The position numbers were made by a program, and so were the translations under genes. Positions 1 to 12,954 of a stretch of DNA of 64,000 bases are shown here, piece after piece. The first letter of the stretch is position 1; each line of letters begins with the position of its first letter. Under the pieces are notes generated by a model. The model was given only the letters and a program-made list of their open reading frames with translations. It searched no databases and was not told the DNA's origin. The stretch comes from Albifimbria verrucaria (lineage: Eukaryota; Ascomycota; Sordariomycetes; Hypocreales; Stachybotryaceae): positions 2,108,001 through 2,172,000 of the forward strand of contig JAHREC010000045.1 of assembly GCA_020081605.1 (NCBI GenBank), written 5' to 3'.

Positions 1-985
1 CAACGAGTCCGATTCTGAAGTTACAGCCTCGCACGTGTTAAATACTACCTTGCTTGATAGCAGTGGGGCTTATGGACCTTATTGAAATGTCAGGAGCACA
101 GCAAGGAGCATATATATCCTTCGGGGCATTGCTATTTGGAGATTATACCGTACTGAATTCAAAACTGCATAAAATTGAATATAGTGTCTGTTTTATTACT
201 CTTGATGCTTATCGAAGCCAAATCATTCTGACCTCGCCGAGCAATTGCCAAGCTCTGCCTCGTCAAGGAGGAGGCGTAGCGCCCGGTGTAACCTCAGACA
301 TTGTCCGGCCAGGCTGAGATCTGCGAATAAGACACAAAACAAAACCCCTTGTGCATGAATGTAGCACACCTGCGGGATAAGAGGGGTTTCGGCTGGTACA
401 TACGCACGTCAATTCGTGGGTACTTAAGAAAGCAGGTTAATAACAACGAATGGCGGTGTAAATGCACCCCCAATCCCACCTCAGATCCTTTGCAACCAAC
501 ACCCAAACAAGTTCCTCGGAGCCGAGTCGGAAATCAAGGCGTCACAAAAGCATGTATCCAACTCGAAGAGAGCGGAAACCGCGGATATCTTCCGGTCCAT
601 AATAAGCTGACCACATGGGCATCAATTACATGTATCTCTCAGTGCACCATTCCAAAACTTGGCATTTACTTCATGCAGCGTTTTGTCGCGCCTCGAGATG
701 TAGGGAGGCTTAGTTCCGGTTTGCTGTCGAGTCCTGAACAATAATGTCCTGTGAATTGATACGCATGAACCGTTATCAGGTGCACGAATAGCTTCTTCCT
801 CACTTTCCACCTAGATTTCAGTGGGCCCGTACATGTGTTATTATAAAGAATCCTTAATAATACCAAAAAGCATCACATAATCTAACCATGACGAGCGCAA
901 CAACAGAGCATTATTCTTTTCTCGAAGTTTCTGTCAGGCCAACCTGCAAGTGCTAGACTAAGTCTAATTGCGCTGTCCTTTGCTT
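1..985. other. Intergenic, no gene recognised
   Basis: No reading frame here resembles a known protein, and the short open frames lack the codon pattern and motifs of the neighbouring genes. The stretch is the downstream flank of the flavin monooxygenase gene, whose stop codon lies at 986-988 on the minus strand. I see no repeat, tRNA or transposon end. Confidence 0.5.
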
Positions 986-2967
986 CTACACCTCGGCCTT
1001 GCTGCTCTTCTTTTTAGTCTCCATATATTCAGAGATAAAGCCGTTAAAGTCGTGGGGATGGTACGGAGCGAGCAGCTCACGGATGATGTTTGATTTTCGC
1101 CGACTGTTCAAGCCCAGATCTCGGAATAGAGTATCAATGTACTGTAAAAAGTTAGAACACTTCCCTATTGACTCTTCTCAAAAGCGGAACAAGCATTTCA
1201 CTCACTGGAAGGAAGTCGTAAAGTGAGTAAGGAAACTTTTGACCTTGGTTCAGATATCGTCGGCGTGTCCAGCTGTTCCATAGAGACACTTCTTTGGCCA
1301 TCGTCTCAACATCCGGAACTTGAACTTCTCCTAAAAGATACAGGATTGCCCAGAATGTCTGCACCTCAGCGACCAAAGGTGTCTGAACGGTGTGGATCTG
1401 ACCAAGTATTGCTAGAGAGCGGTCCCCTTTGCTGCCAATTCGAGCGGGATGACGCGCCGGTATAGACGCCACTTTCTTTGCAAGCTGATATCCATACGAG
1501 CTGGGTACCTGAGGGTAGGAGAACGCGATAGAAATGGAAGCTTCTCGTCTAGCTCCCTTTCAGCAGCTGCATCGTGAAGTCTCCAATCTATGAAGTCTGC
1601 TTTCTCTCTTGGTACTGCAGCAGGTGAGTACAAGTCAGGCCCATACGCTGGTAAGCCAATCTGTCCTTTCAGCTTGGGGTTAAAGATCCCAAAGTGATCA
1701 CTCCAACCAGTGCATAATAACAAGTAGTCGCAAGCTAGGGACCTATTGGATTTGAGATGAACAACATGATCTCCGACGTGCTTGACCTCATCTCGGATAA
1801 TGGTAAGATTTTGACCATGAATTGTGCTCCAAAAGTCGGGAAGAGTTACCACTCCCAAACCTGAGTGCGCCCAAAAGACACTGGGAATTTCTTAGCATAG
1901 GGGTTTAATGTATGGCAGGCTTCACAAACCTCTGACGGCTGATCTCTGGTTTCAATCTCGCGACATGATCTCCATTGCTATACCCTGCATGGACCGCACT
2001 GACATAGTCCAAGAAATACCAGAAAGCACCCGTGAGCCAGAGACCAAGCGGAGAACGTTGAAAAAACCAATACAGTGTCCCATGTGTGTTGAGAATTGAC
2101 GGGCTTAGGTGTGTCATCAAACGGGTTGAAGCGAAGGCGATGGAGTTTACCAGGCCCAGAATTGCGAAAGGTAGTATCGCAAGTGGCCCTGCACCATCCG
2201 AGCGAATGACCCAGTTAACTTTCTTCCCCATCGTAAGCAACAGGTAGACTGCATCATAAGCTGACTTTGCAGCACCAACAACGGTGACATTTTGCACTTC
2301 GTCGGCAGCTAGTCGTTCATATGACTTCCCAAAGTCCTTGGAATGGATGGTTGGAGTTGGGCACGCTTGGCCATTGTCAACTAAGCCCTGAGGCACAGAG
2401 GGAATTGAAGTGACACCGGTAGCCACAAGGAGCTTCTTGGCTTCAATAATAACGCTGGAATCTCTTAAACGAAGTTTCCACCCTCCTGGAAATGGGTCTG
2501 CATTTGTCACCCATGTGTTGAACCTGATGCGACGGAGAAGATCATGATCCTCTGCATACCGATGCAAATAACCGTGAATCATTTCACCTGTTACTCGTGG
2601 ATCGTTTTTATTGCCTTCATAAGGAGGCATGGGCTGGTCAGAATAGTTGAATAGCTGGTGAGATATTAGTCAGAAGGTTTGAATTATATGTCAATTGATG
2701 AAGTAGACGAACACCAAGTCGGACTTGCGCCACTAGGTTGGGATACAGCCGCTCCTTGCTCCAGACACCACCCACGGTACTGTCAGAGTCAATTATGAGG
2801 ATATTCGTGGTCGGTCGTAGTTTGAGGTAAGTTCTAGCAGCAACCAGGCCATACCAGCCTGGAGATAGCATTGACTGTTGGGATTAGGCCTCCATGATTT
2901 CGAGATATATTTACATACCAGCACCAATGATGGCTACATCAACTTTCTGAATATTCTCGGACCCCAT
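986..2967 (-). CDS. FAD-dependent flavin monooxygenase, polyketide cluster
   Basis: Predicted FAD/NADPH monooxygenase of the fungal FMO type found in polyketide clusters, where such enzymes epoxidise or hydroxylate the chain. The start at 2967 gives MGSENIQKVD followed by the FAD-binding Rossmann loop GAGWYG, which is split by the first intron. A second dinucleotide motif (VVGAAKSAYD) lies near residue 190. Four introns are visible: 2859-2918, 2655-2712, 1881-1929 and 1142-1205. The last exon runs from YIDTLFRDLG to KSSKAEV. The frame breaks once, in a GGGG/AAA run at 1424-1430: the protein reads AAKG up to it and DRSLAILG after it, in the next frame. Adding one base gives 583 residues and an exon sum divisible by three. 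I read this as a sequencing gap, although a true frameshift would make it a pseudogene. The exact oxidation cannot be told from sequence. Confidence 0.82.
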
Positions 2968-3252
2968 AATGGCAGTAACAAAATTCAAAGTTGTGCATAT
3001 ATCGTCAGCATGGAAAGGTTAAAGGAACTGAGCATGCAGTGCTAGTGCCAAGTTCAAGCATGGAGGTTTCGAACACAATACTTGAAGGGTTCACCAGCTC
3101 CTGGCAACAAGTTCACGTTATCAGACCTGGTGCTGGTGAGAACAATATCACTAAGTAAAACTCAGTGATGTTTGATATGAATGTGGGCCACCGTAGTCTC
3201 CCAATAGCAATCTGTGGTAGGACAGAACAGTGACACGTTCTGACATGGCGAC

Positions 3253-3284
3253 CTCGGCCTCAGTCTCGGCCTCAACTGGCCGAG
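3253..3284. promoter_or_regulatory. Triplicate CTCGGCC motif upstream of the FMO gene
   Basis: CTCGGCC occurs at 3253-3259 and 3265-3271, and its reverse complement GGCCGAG at 3278-3284, about 290-320 bases upstream of the FMO start. The same core recurs in the divergent PKS promoter at 5016 and 5155. CGG-containing repeats are typical targets of Zn2Cys6 regulators. The regulator that binds here is not known. The rest of the 2968-3698 gap shows no gene. Confidence 0.4.
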
Positions 3285-3698
3285 TGATACAAATGGCTTT
3301 TCACTTGTGCCAAATTATGCACGTTTCGGAGTTTTCCAATAGGAGATTAATATGGTGTTCGGAGTATTGTCGAAGTCCAATCTAAACGATGGAGTTGTCA
3401 CATACAGCACCAAATAGCTCATCAAGCGAGTTTAGATGTTCTTCACATTTCATAATATTCTGCGTCAATTAACCGAGTTACTCAACCAAGGGTTTCTCTA
3501 CGCATTAATACCATGTTCTCACAAAATCTCCCATTCCTTCCCTTAAAATGGGACTATAATTAAAACCAAAGATACGGGTTGTACTTTGGGGTCTCAAAGT
3601 TTTCACCATTTATGTCAAACTGTAACGTCTAGTTTACGGTCGTAGTTTTCTATTCAGTCTAACGTACCAATAAGTCCCATAAGGTCCACGTAAAAGTA

Positions 3699-4831
3699 TT
3701 ATACCTTTGTTCGCTCTAATAAAATTTGTTCCCTGTAGAACAATGCAAAGGAAACAGTTGCACCGGGGCCTATGGTGAGAGCTCCAATTCCCATTAACAT
3801 CGCCAGCTGGACTTTAGATCCTTTAGATATACCGCCTAGTAGAAAGTATGCCCAAGACAAGCTTGAGAGGCTAATTAAAATGAGATCATATTGCAAAAAG
3901 AGCCATGTTCCACTTGCTAAAGCGTTTTTACTTCCTGTAGGGCCACTTAGCCAGCCTGGGAATGGGATATATATCCGCCAAAGGTTCGTGCTTGGGTCGG
4001 CAGCAGTCAGTATACGGCCAATTGCATATAGATGACCAACCAGAGATGACAGTCCAGCTATAAAATACGATGTCAGGGTCCAGTTGTATGCAATAGGTGT
4101 CTTCTCGCTTCGTGTTTTGGTTGTAGTGAGCGTCTGGGCCAAAATCACTATGATCCATGAAACCCATAGAGGGTCAGGCTGCCAGGTTGCTAAGATGATC
4201 TGATGTTGAGTAGGTGACCTTGAAGCCGGCCCAAGCCAAGTAGGAGCCATTCCAACAATTGCAGGAGCAATGGCCCCCATAATGAAGCCAAATGGGATGG
4301 CCTTGGCTGTAGGAATGTGCTGGGAATTAGCTCTGGCACCGTCTTTCAAACCCCATCTTACATGACAGGCATAGTAAAGAGGTAACGCGATAGCACCTCC
4401 TACAGCTTGCCAGAGAAGCCCGAACCAAATTGGCCTTATAAACATGTCAGTTCGCAGCACTCTTCTTGGGGTATTGAAGTTGTTTACCTGGTAACCCATT
4501 TCGGTTTCCTGCCCGAGCGAGCGCTCTCAACGTATAGCCACACGAAGGCGGACTGTAAAGTCGAATAAGCGTCGACAAGAAACAACTGAAATCCTTCCTC
4601 CGAGCCATTGGTGCCATAGAAGAAGAATGCAACGAGTGCCGAAATAGGATAATCAAAGAGGACAATGCCTGTGTAGTCAGTTTTCAACGGAAGGCTATCA
4701 GGAAGCCTTCCGCGCCAAACTGACAGGAGAAGGACTTCTACAGTCCCGTTCAGACAACTGATGCCCCATAACAGAAAAACAGCTAATGCTGAGAGTGCAA
4801 GAAAATAGAGCTTGATTTTCGCAGCATCCAT
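3699..4831 (-). CDS. Polytopic membrane protein, AscI/AurD-like cyclase or hydrolase
   Basis: Integral membrane protein of 359 residues encoded by two exons with one intron (4435-4487) that contains a CTGAC branch site. The sum of exons is in frame with no break. By eye there are about seven or eight hydrophobic segments: an N-terminal one (FLALSALAVFLLWG), segments around IVLFDYPISALVAFF, IWFGLLWQAVGGAIALPL, PFGFIMGAIAPAIVGMAP and WVSWIIVILAQ, and several more toward the C-terminus. The middle (SPTQHQIILATWQPDPLW) recalls the membrane-bound AscI terpene cyclase family, which also holds the AurD/CtvD hydrolases of aurovertin and citreoviridin pathways. That assignment is from memory of family features and is moderate. 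It is transcribed divergently from the PKS across a shared 535-base promoter, which supports a role in the same pathway, such as epoxide opening or ring closure. Confidence 0.72.
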
Positions 4832-5366
4832 GACGATTTGTGTCAGCGTTTTCCCTCATTTGACAAATTCCCCAGACGGGGGCCGAAAGGGTATGTAATT
4901 CATACTGCAATCGCCTGGGCATGTCAGTCGGCCCATCTAGGCCAAAAATACGCAAGATAGTAACTGGATAAGTTGGATCGTCAAACATCCGGAAAAGGAA
5001 CGCCGAAACTTATCCCTCGGCCCGAGTCCGCCGTAACAGAAAAGCCATGATATGCATTGGCTACGGTTTATGCATACATGCAACGGTGGCTTCTGACTGT
5101 GAATCTAATACCCGGGCCAGTGGGGACGGGATGCACAGTGGAGTAACCAAGTCACTCGGCGGGTTGTTGAGGTATCACAGCATTGGCAATGTCTAGTTAT
5201 ATTGCTCAAGGCAGATAATATACTCTAATCACTGGTTTTGTCCGAGTTGTTGTCAAGATTCATCTTATATCTCTATCCATTAGATATCAAATTCATGAAT
5301 TAAAGGGGCTCATCCATCCCACCCATTGTCAATTTGCGAGGGAAAAGTGAAGGCTCATTACTCAAT
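4832..5366. promoter_or_regulatory. Divergent promoter between membrane protein and PKS
   Basis: The 535 bases between the two divergent start codons hold an 11-base palindrome CTCGGCCCGAG at 5016-5026 and CACTCGGCGGG at 5153-5163. A GTCGGCCC lies at 4927, just upstream of the membrane-protein start. These match the CTCGGCC repeats upstream of the FMO gene and are plausible binding sites for a cluster regulator. No gene fits in the interval. Confidence 0.45.
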
Positions 5367-8300
5367 ATGGCACCGATTGCGACTGATACAGTTAATGGGC
5401 ACTATGCTCGAGAAAACTCAACTCTTGAGCCCATTGCCATCTGTGGCATGTGTAAGTTTTCGATGGAAGCCTGGTAAATCACAACTGACAATTCGTTGTG
5501 CAGCCTGCCGCCTGCCTGGAAATGTTGACTCAGAATCCTCCTTTTGGGACATGTTGGTAGAAAAGAGAACAGGCCAAACTCCTAAGGTTCCCCGTTCTCG
5601 GTTCAATATTGATGCCCACTTGCATGAAAATCTTGAACGCCCAGGCTCCTTCAACGTTGAGGAGGATACTTTCTCAATGGACAGCCTGAGGACTTTGATC
5701 CTGGCTTCTTCAATATGACACCAATCGAAGCGCAGTGGCTAGACCCACAACAGCGCAGAATCCTTGAGGTCTCGTATGAGGCTCTTGTATCAGCTGGCTT
5801 GACTTTAGAATCGGTATCTGGCTCAAACACGGCAGTCTTTATAGGATCTTTTACGGCAGATTACCGTGAGTGGCCATTTGGGAAGCTTTCTGACGGTATC
5901 AAAAATTATCGAAATAAGTTCTAATAGTGTGATTTCAGAACAAATGTCCATTAGAGACCCTGATTTTCGCCACAACTACGCTGCCACGGGTGTCGATCCT
6001 GGGATAATCAGTAATCGGATTGGAAATACATTCAATTTGAAAGGACCAAGGTATGTAGGGTACGTTTGATCAATTTCACTTCATGCTGACTTGGAGTAGC
6101 TTTACTATCAACACAGCCTGTTCATCTTCTATTTATGCACTACATAATGCATGCCACGCTCTCCATGCCCGCGACTGCGACGCTGCAATCGTTGGTGGTG
6201 TGAACTTGATCTTGACTGTTGACCAACATATGAATACTGCTAAACTCGGCATTCTTTCTCCCACCTCAACCTGCCATACGTTTGACGCCTCCGCTGATGG
6301 ATATGGGCGTGCTGAAGGAGCAGGAGCTTTATATATCAAACGGCTATCAGACGCTATTCGAGATGGTGATCCTGTCCGAGCTGTGATTCGCTCTACTGCT
6401 GTCAATACGTAAGCATCAAATGGATTTCTTTATATAAGTGAGCGTACGCTGACAGTCCAACAAGTAACGGTAAAGTTGAGGGCATGGGAATCACACATCC
6501 TAGCGTCGAGGGACAAGAGCGTGTTATTCGTACGGCTTACAAGAGAGCTGGACTAGATCCCAATCTCACTGTTTACGCGGAATTGCATGGCACGGGCACG
6601 CCCGTCGGCGATCCCATCGAAGTTCGAGCTGTGTCAAACGCTATGAATGATACGCGTTCCAAAGCGAAGCCTTTGATGATTGAGCTGTACGCCGCTGCGC
6701 TTGAAACTCAATAGTATTCTCACTAACAATTGCGCTATAGCTAAAACCAAACATAGGCCACAGCGAAGCTGCCAGTGGCATATTTGCTGTTATGAAAGCT
6801 GCTCTTATGACTGAGGCAGCTGTCATTCCAGGTGTTGCATTGTTCAAGGATTTGAATCCTCAAAGTTCGTGTTGTCTTTTTCCAAGAATTATCCTTGGTG
6901 TTAAGGATCTATTCTGACTTTTTATGATTAGTTCATGAAAAAGATTGGAATGTCCGGGTACATTCCGATACAGCCCCATGGCCCAAAGATTCGGCCTTCA
7001 GGAGGGCCAGTGTATCATCATTTGGATACGGTGGCACTAATGGCCATGTCATTGTCGAGTCAGTCGACGCACTATATCCTCTCTATCGGCACGCCAAACA
7101 AAAGAGCTTAGCAACATATGATCACTCTTACAGAGGGCCTTTACTTGTGTGTTTTTCTGCCCATGACAAACCGACCTTGGCCCGCAATGTGAAAGCAATT
7201 GCCGAGGTTGCATCGAAATATTACTTGGTCGACTTAGCACATACTCTCAACTTACATCGTACAATGTTTTCTCATCGGGCATTCTCGATAATCCGTGAAG
7301 GTCATGAAGCATCTAACATTGAGTATGAGGCGTTAGCACAAGGTGTACTGCCAAAACAGAAAGCCAGAAAGATTGGGTTTCTGTTTACTGGACAGGGTGT
7401 AAGTTCTCAATAACAGAATCCTATCCTACAACCCTTTACTAATTATAGTCAAAGGCACAATGGGTGGGCATGTTTAAAGCCGCTTTAGAGAACTTTCCTG
7501 TCGTTAGGGGTGTGATCAGCAGGCTTGATCATGTCCTCAGCCACCTCCAGCCGAGGCCGAGCTTCTCCATCCTCGAAATGCTCATGAGTGGTTCTCCTGA
7601 TTCTGTGGCTCGTATCAATGACGCTGATGTAGCACAACCTCTCTGCACTGCTCTACAGATTGCTCTAGTCGATCTCTTTGCAAGATGGAATATCTCACCT
7701 GTCGTGTCTATTGGGCACTCTTCGGGCGAGATTGGTGCAGCCTATGCGGCCGGTTTGATTAGTGCACCAGAGGCAATTATCGTAGCCTTCTGTCGAGGCC
7801 GGGCCGTAGCAGCCGCATCATCACCAGGATCCATGTTGGCTGTTGGTCTGGGACCTGATGAGGTAAAAGATGTGCTACCTTCAGACCCTGCTGATGTCTG
7901 TGTTGCTTGCGAGAACTCACCAAGTAGCGTCACACTGAGTGGTCGCACGGATAAGATCGCTCAGTTGAAGGAAGAATTGACAGCCCGTGGCATCTTCGCG
8001 AGAGAGTTGAAGACTGGGAGGGCTTATCACTCACCTCATATGGCCCCTGTCAGTGCCGAATATGACAAGATCCTAGCAACAGCTCTCGATACGCTCACTG
8101 AAAGAGATTTAACTTGGCGACAACATCCCACAGACATGATATCATCAGTGACTGGGCAACTTCTTGATCTAGAAACACTCACCGCTGGGTATTGGAGCGC
8201 CAATTTAAGGCAGAAAGTGTGCTTCAACACTGCCATCCAACACTTAGGAGCGGATAAAGAAAGATTTGGCGAAGTAACCGTGATAATCGAGATTGGCCCT

Positions 8301-11300
8301 CACGCTGCGCTCTCTGGACCTTTCAAACAGGTGTGCCTTTCTAACAAGTTCGATCGTTTTACATATATTCCTTCTCTAGTCCGTAAAACGGACGACACTG
8401 AGAAGATTTTGTCGGTTGCCGGTTCATTATTCATTAACGGCTACCCTGTCGACTTAGAAGAGGTCAACTCTGAGGGCTATCAATCTTCGCATAATAGCAT
8501 GATCCGAAAGCCAAAGACAGAGTATCTCTTAGTGGATTTGCCCCTTACCAATGGAACTACGAGAAACGGTATTGGGCAGAACCCAGAGCCAGCTCGGAAC
8601 AGCGGTCCATAGCTTACCCGCGTCACGATTTACTAGGAAGCAGAGTTACGGGCTTGTCTGACAGTTCCAGAGTCTGGCGTAATTTACTTCGACATCGTGA
8701 TGTTCCTTGGCTGAAAGATCATAGTCTTGGTGGAACACCAATCTTCCCGGCAGCGGGTTATCTGGCCATGGCAATTGAGGGTCTACGGCAGGTACGAGAA
8801 GCTATCGGCGAAACAGATGATGGATTCACTCTTCGTGATATCAACATATCAAAAGCCCTCATGTTAGCTGAGACTGATGATGGCGTGGAAATTGTTACGA
8901 CGCTAAGAGAACCTCAGCCCACATCACCAGATTGGCACTCCTTTTCGATAGAGTCCTATACTCATAAGACCTGGACACTCCACTGCACAGGAATGGTCTC
9001 AGCATGCCAGGGAAAGGATCGCTTGATCGCTCTATTGTTGATAGCTCAGCACTTCATCAACGAGTATCAGGCAAAACATGGTACAGCGCGTTTAGTAGAG
9101 TTGGCTTCGACTATACCAACTCCTTCCAACAAGTGCAGAGCGTTCGCACAAAGCGCGATGTCCCTCATGCAGCCGGCGATGTAGTGTTACGAATCGACTC
9201 GGGCCTTATGAAGAGTGAATCTCGAAGCATAATTCACCCATCAACAATTGATGCTTGTCTTCATCTCATAATCATCTCCATTCATAGTGGAAAACACAAG
9301 GAGATGCCTTGGGGTGTAGTACCTGTGCAGATTGAAGAAGTTTCCATTTTCAACATGAAAGCTGACGACATAAATTCTATCGGTGGAGCTGTCGCATGGA
9401 CTGACAGGTTCGAAGAACGTCGTTTCAATACTCATACTCAGCTCAGCAGCTCAGATGGAAGGCTTTTGCTTGACATCAAGAACCTTGCCTGCGTGCCATA
9501 CGAGGCAGCCATTCCTGCTGGCGCAACATCGAATAATCTAGCCGCTCAACCTTTTTCTATCGTTTCATGGAAGCCAGATGATAGTTCTTTATCACCAGAG
9601 CAACTCACTAGTCTCCTCCCTTGCGATTCTAAGCCAGTTGACAGCATAATTGCGTTAATAGATCTTCTGAATAGCCGGCAACCGTCATGGAGGGGCTCTT
9701 CGCAGTACAGTCTGTGAGTTCAGAGTATCTCGATAGTGACTTTTCAGAAGCTGTACAGAGCCCCAGTCGAATCACGATAGGTTTCGGGGATCATTTCGAG
9801 GAAGCCGATTTGGCGGATATGACCAAGAATTTCCATAACGTGACTCCATTGTCCGACCTGTTTTCAGAATCTGGCATGGAAGAAAGTTTCGATTTAGTGC
9901 TGGTTGATTCCTCAACTACAAATTCACAATTATATCCGGGCAGCTTCATGCCACTGCTTAAACCTGGTGGGTGGCTGGTTTATACCAACGAACCATTAGA
10001 AGATAGCGCCTTGAGTTCACCTGCAACACGACTGGGTCAATTGCTCATTGCACGAAAACACGAACCCAAAATCAATGAATTTCAAGAGTACCAGAAAAAA
10101 TTATCATTACTTTCTTATTATGGGAAAGACAACGGGCTGGCGCAGACTCTACATTCCCAAGGCTATGAAGTTTCCAACAAGTCACTCGTACATTTCAACC
10201 CAGAAATAGATAAACACGTCATTATTGATGACTCGGATGGTACACTCCTCCTTTCTGTTGGCCCATCTGAGTTTCAGGCTATCAAAAACATTACTGCTTC
10301 AGCGTCAACGTCAGTCTGGCTAACAAGGGGTGTCAAGGAAGGCAAATCCGCAGGTGGTGGTATGTTAGAAGGATTCCTTCGCACCTTACGTTCTGAACAG
10401 GCGTCTTTTAGAGCTGTTTTGCTCGATGCAGACATGAATGAGTCCATTGATAATGTGGGAGAAGCCATAATGGATAAGCTCATCTCAGCCTCAACCAAAG
10501 AATCCGGCCATGACGCTGAATTTTGGTTACACAACGGCATACTCCATTGCCCACGCGTGCTTCCCAATAATGATCTGAACACAGAATGGAGTCTTGACAC
10601 CAAGGTCTCTACGGAAACGACATTACCACGGAACATGCTACTTAAATCTATGGTCATTGAAAACAAGGTTTTGTTTGAGGAGAGGCAGATGCAAGGTCAA
10701 CTTACCAAAGGCGAGGTTGAAATTCAAGTACTGGCCTCACAACTTGGACTCCACGATGGCTCCCGGTTACTTTGTATTGGAAAGATTACAGGAGCTGACT
10801 CGGACCCCATGCTAATTGGTAGACTCTGCCTTACCATTTCGCAAGGTGGACTTTGCACTATGCTCCGCACAATGGACTTTGCTGTGGTCGATAACGAGTT
10901 GGCAGCACGGACTACACCGACAATCCTTCTTTCACTTCTGGCTCAGCTTAATTGCCTACAAGGTCTTTTTAGCCGTCCATATGACATAGAACAAGGCACC
11001 AATGTTCTGCTTCTTCCGAGTCCGAAAGTCATCACAAACTTGGTGATGCAGATCGCCCAAATCAAGGGTTGGCGACTTAGTGTTGTCAACCAGCCCCAAA
11101 ATGCCACCGAAGAAAAGGACTCGCTCCCAAGACTAGGCAAAGTTTATCAAAGCACAGAATTTGACCATGTTCTCTCCGCAATCGAAAGTACTATGCAGAA
11201 CAGCTCGTCTGCAGTCATTGCTCACGGCATGTCTGCTTCAAATCAGGAGGCCTGGAGACGGATGTCCGATGGAGGCAGATTCTTTGTCTTGTTCAATGAC

Positions 11301-12808
11301 AACACCGCAGATCTCGCGCCGGATCCGTTGCCGTTTACACGTGGAGCAAGCTTCATTCCCATCAAACACGCAACTCCAATAAAGTCTTCAATGGAATCAA
11401 CTTTGCTGTTGGCTAGCAAAATCCGCTTCGATGATGCGTTGGTTAGTGATCTAGCTCATGCAATTGATGTAGGTGATCTGCTTATAGGTAAGCAATCACT
11501 TCCAAACGAAATCGTGTCTTTTAATTATGGCAAGAGTCGTATCCTGGTAAGTCAATAATTCCTTAGCTCGTCCTCAGGTGCTAACAGTCACATCATCAGA
11601 TTTCACCAACACCTAAAAGCCTGGCCTTATCCCCGACGCTTCATACCTCATGGTAGGCTGTTTGGGTGGCCTTGGTCGTAGCTTGACGCAATGGATGATG
11701 GAACGTGGTGCAAAACATTTCGTCTTCATCTCTAGATCTGGCGCCGATAAGCCCGAAGCGGCGCATGTGGTTGACCAAATCAAGGCTCAGGGTGGTACAG
11801 TCTCCGTCTTCCGTGCAGATGCAGCAGACGATTCAGCAGTCTTGAACATAATCAGTGAGTTGCAGGCCACTGACCACCCAATTCGTGGTGTGATTCATGC
11901 TGCAATGGTTCTTAAAGACGGCATGTTTGAGCAGATGGACTACGAGTCCTTTGTCAGCTCTATAGTTCCCAAGGCCAAAGGAGCATTGAGCATACACAAT
12001 GCACTTGAGAAAATCGACGTGAACCTTGACTTTTTGTCATGACAAGTTCCATATCAGCTGTTCTTGGTAACATGGGTCAGAGCAACTACAGTGCCGCCAA
12101 CAGCCTCCTCGATTACCTCGCACTACAACGCACCGTCGCAGGTAAGGCTGGAGTATCTCTAGTGCTTCCCATGGTGTTGGATGTTGGAGTGGTAGCTGAG
12201 AACGATGCTATTGAGACATCATTAAGACGCAAGGGTTTGTATGGCATAAATGAAACAGAAATGCTGCGTGGCTTCGAGGTAGCCATGTCTCATAAGCCAT
12301 TTAAACATGACAATGACTCTGAATCCAGCAACAAGCCCTTGCCACAATTCTCTTCACAACTCATCATGGGCATGGATACTTCAGAGCTAGCCAATGCAAT
12401 CGGAAACAAAGGCGACGACGTTTATTGGTATAGGGATTCTCGCTTTTGTCATATTAAGAAACAATTGGAGGAAATAGCCACACTTAAACACAATGGCAAA
12501 TCCAATGGTTTCACAGAAGGTTCATTTTCCTCGGCCTTGGAAGCTGCAAAAACCGAGAGTCCGGAAGTTGTTATTAAACTGTTGTCGAAGCACATCGTTA
12601 AAAAGTTGGCAGCATCTTGATGATTCCTGAGGACGACTTTGATTTGGTGGATCGGTCGATTGCAAGCTATGGCCTGGATAGTATGATTGGTGCTGAACTG
12701 CGGACGTGGCTTTTCAAGGAATTTAAGCTGGATTATCCGTTTCAGAAGCTACTATCTCCAACGCTCACGGTCACTGCCCTGGCAGAGGTTATTTCTAAAA
12801 TTGTTTAG
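5367..12808 (+). CDS. Highly reducing type I polyketide synthase
   Basis: Iterative PKS of about 2331 residues starting MAPIATDTVNG. Domains in order: ketosynthase with NTACSSS (Cys about 194) and His in ELHGTGT and NIGHSEAASG; acyltransferase with GHSSGE (Ser about 651); dehydratase with DHSLGGTPIFP (His about 985) and HPSTIDACLH; a short degenerate methyltransferase-like stretch without a glycine-rich SAM loop; a degenerate enoylreductase-like stretch; ketoreductase with VGCLGGLGR and GQSNYSAAN; and an ACP with GLDSM (Ser about 2290). Eight introns: 5452-5503, 5866-5938, 6051-6099, 6409-6464, 6687-6740, 6865-6931, 7399-7448 and 11547-11599. Eight single-base gaps break the frame, near 5661, 6681, 8541, 9015, 9691, 11632, 12031 and 12613. 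With them restored, the exon sum is exactly in frame. It is predicted to make a polyene-like reduced chain without enoyl reduction. The product is unknown. Confidence 0.9.
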
Positions 12809-12954
12809 GGCTTTGTTGTTTCATAGTTGAAAATGCATGGTACCTTCATATGGACATTTTGTTCCTTGCGAAATATGCTCTTCGGCGCAGTATAGTTTTA
12901 TTGTCCTATTTATGTTCAATATTCTTTAGTTTCAACTGCCACCAAACTGCCTCT

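Noticed and set aside
986..12808. The FMO and PKS are dead pseudogenes because their frames are broken
   Set aside because: The same kind of single-base gap breaks essential genes such as CDC7, FCP1 and condensin in this window, and each gene reads exactly in frame once gaps are filled. Sequence error explains more.
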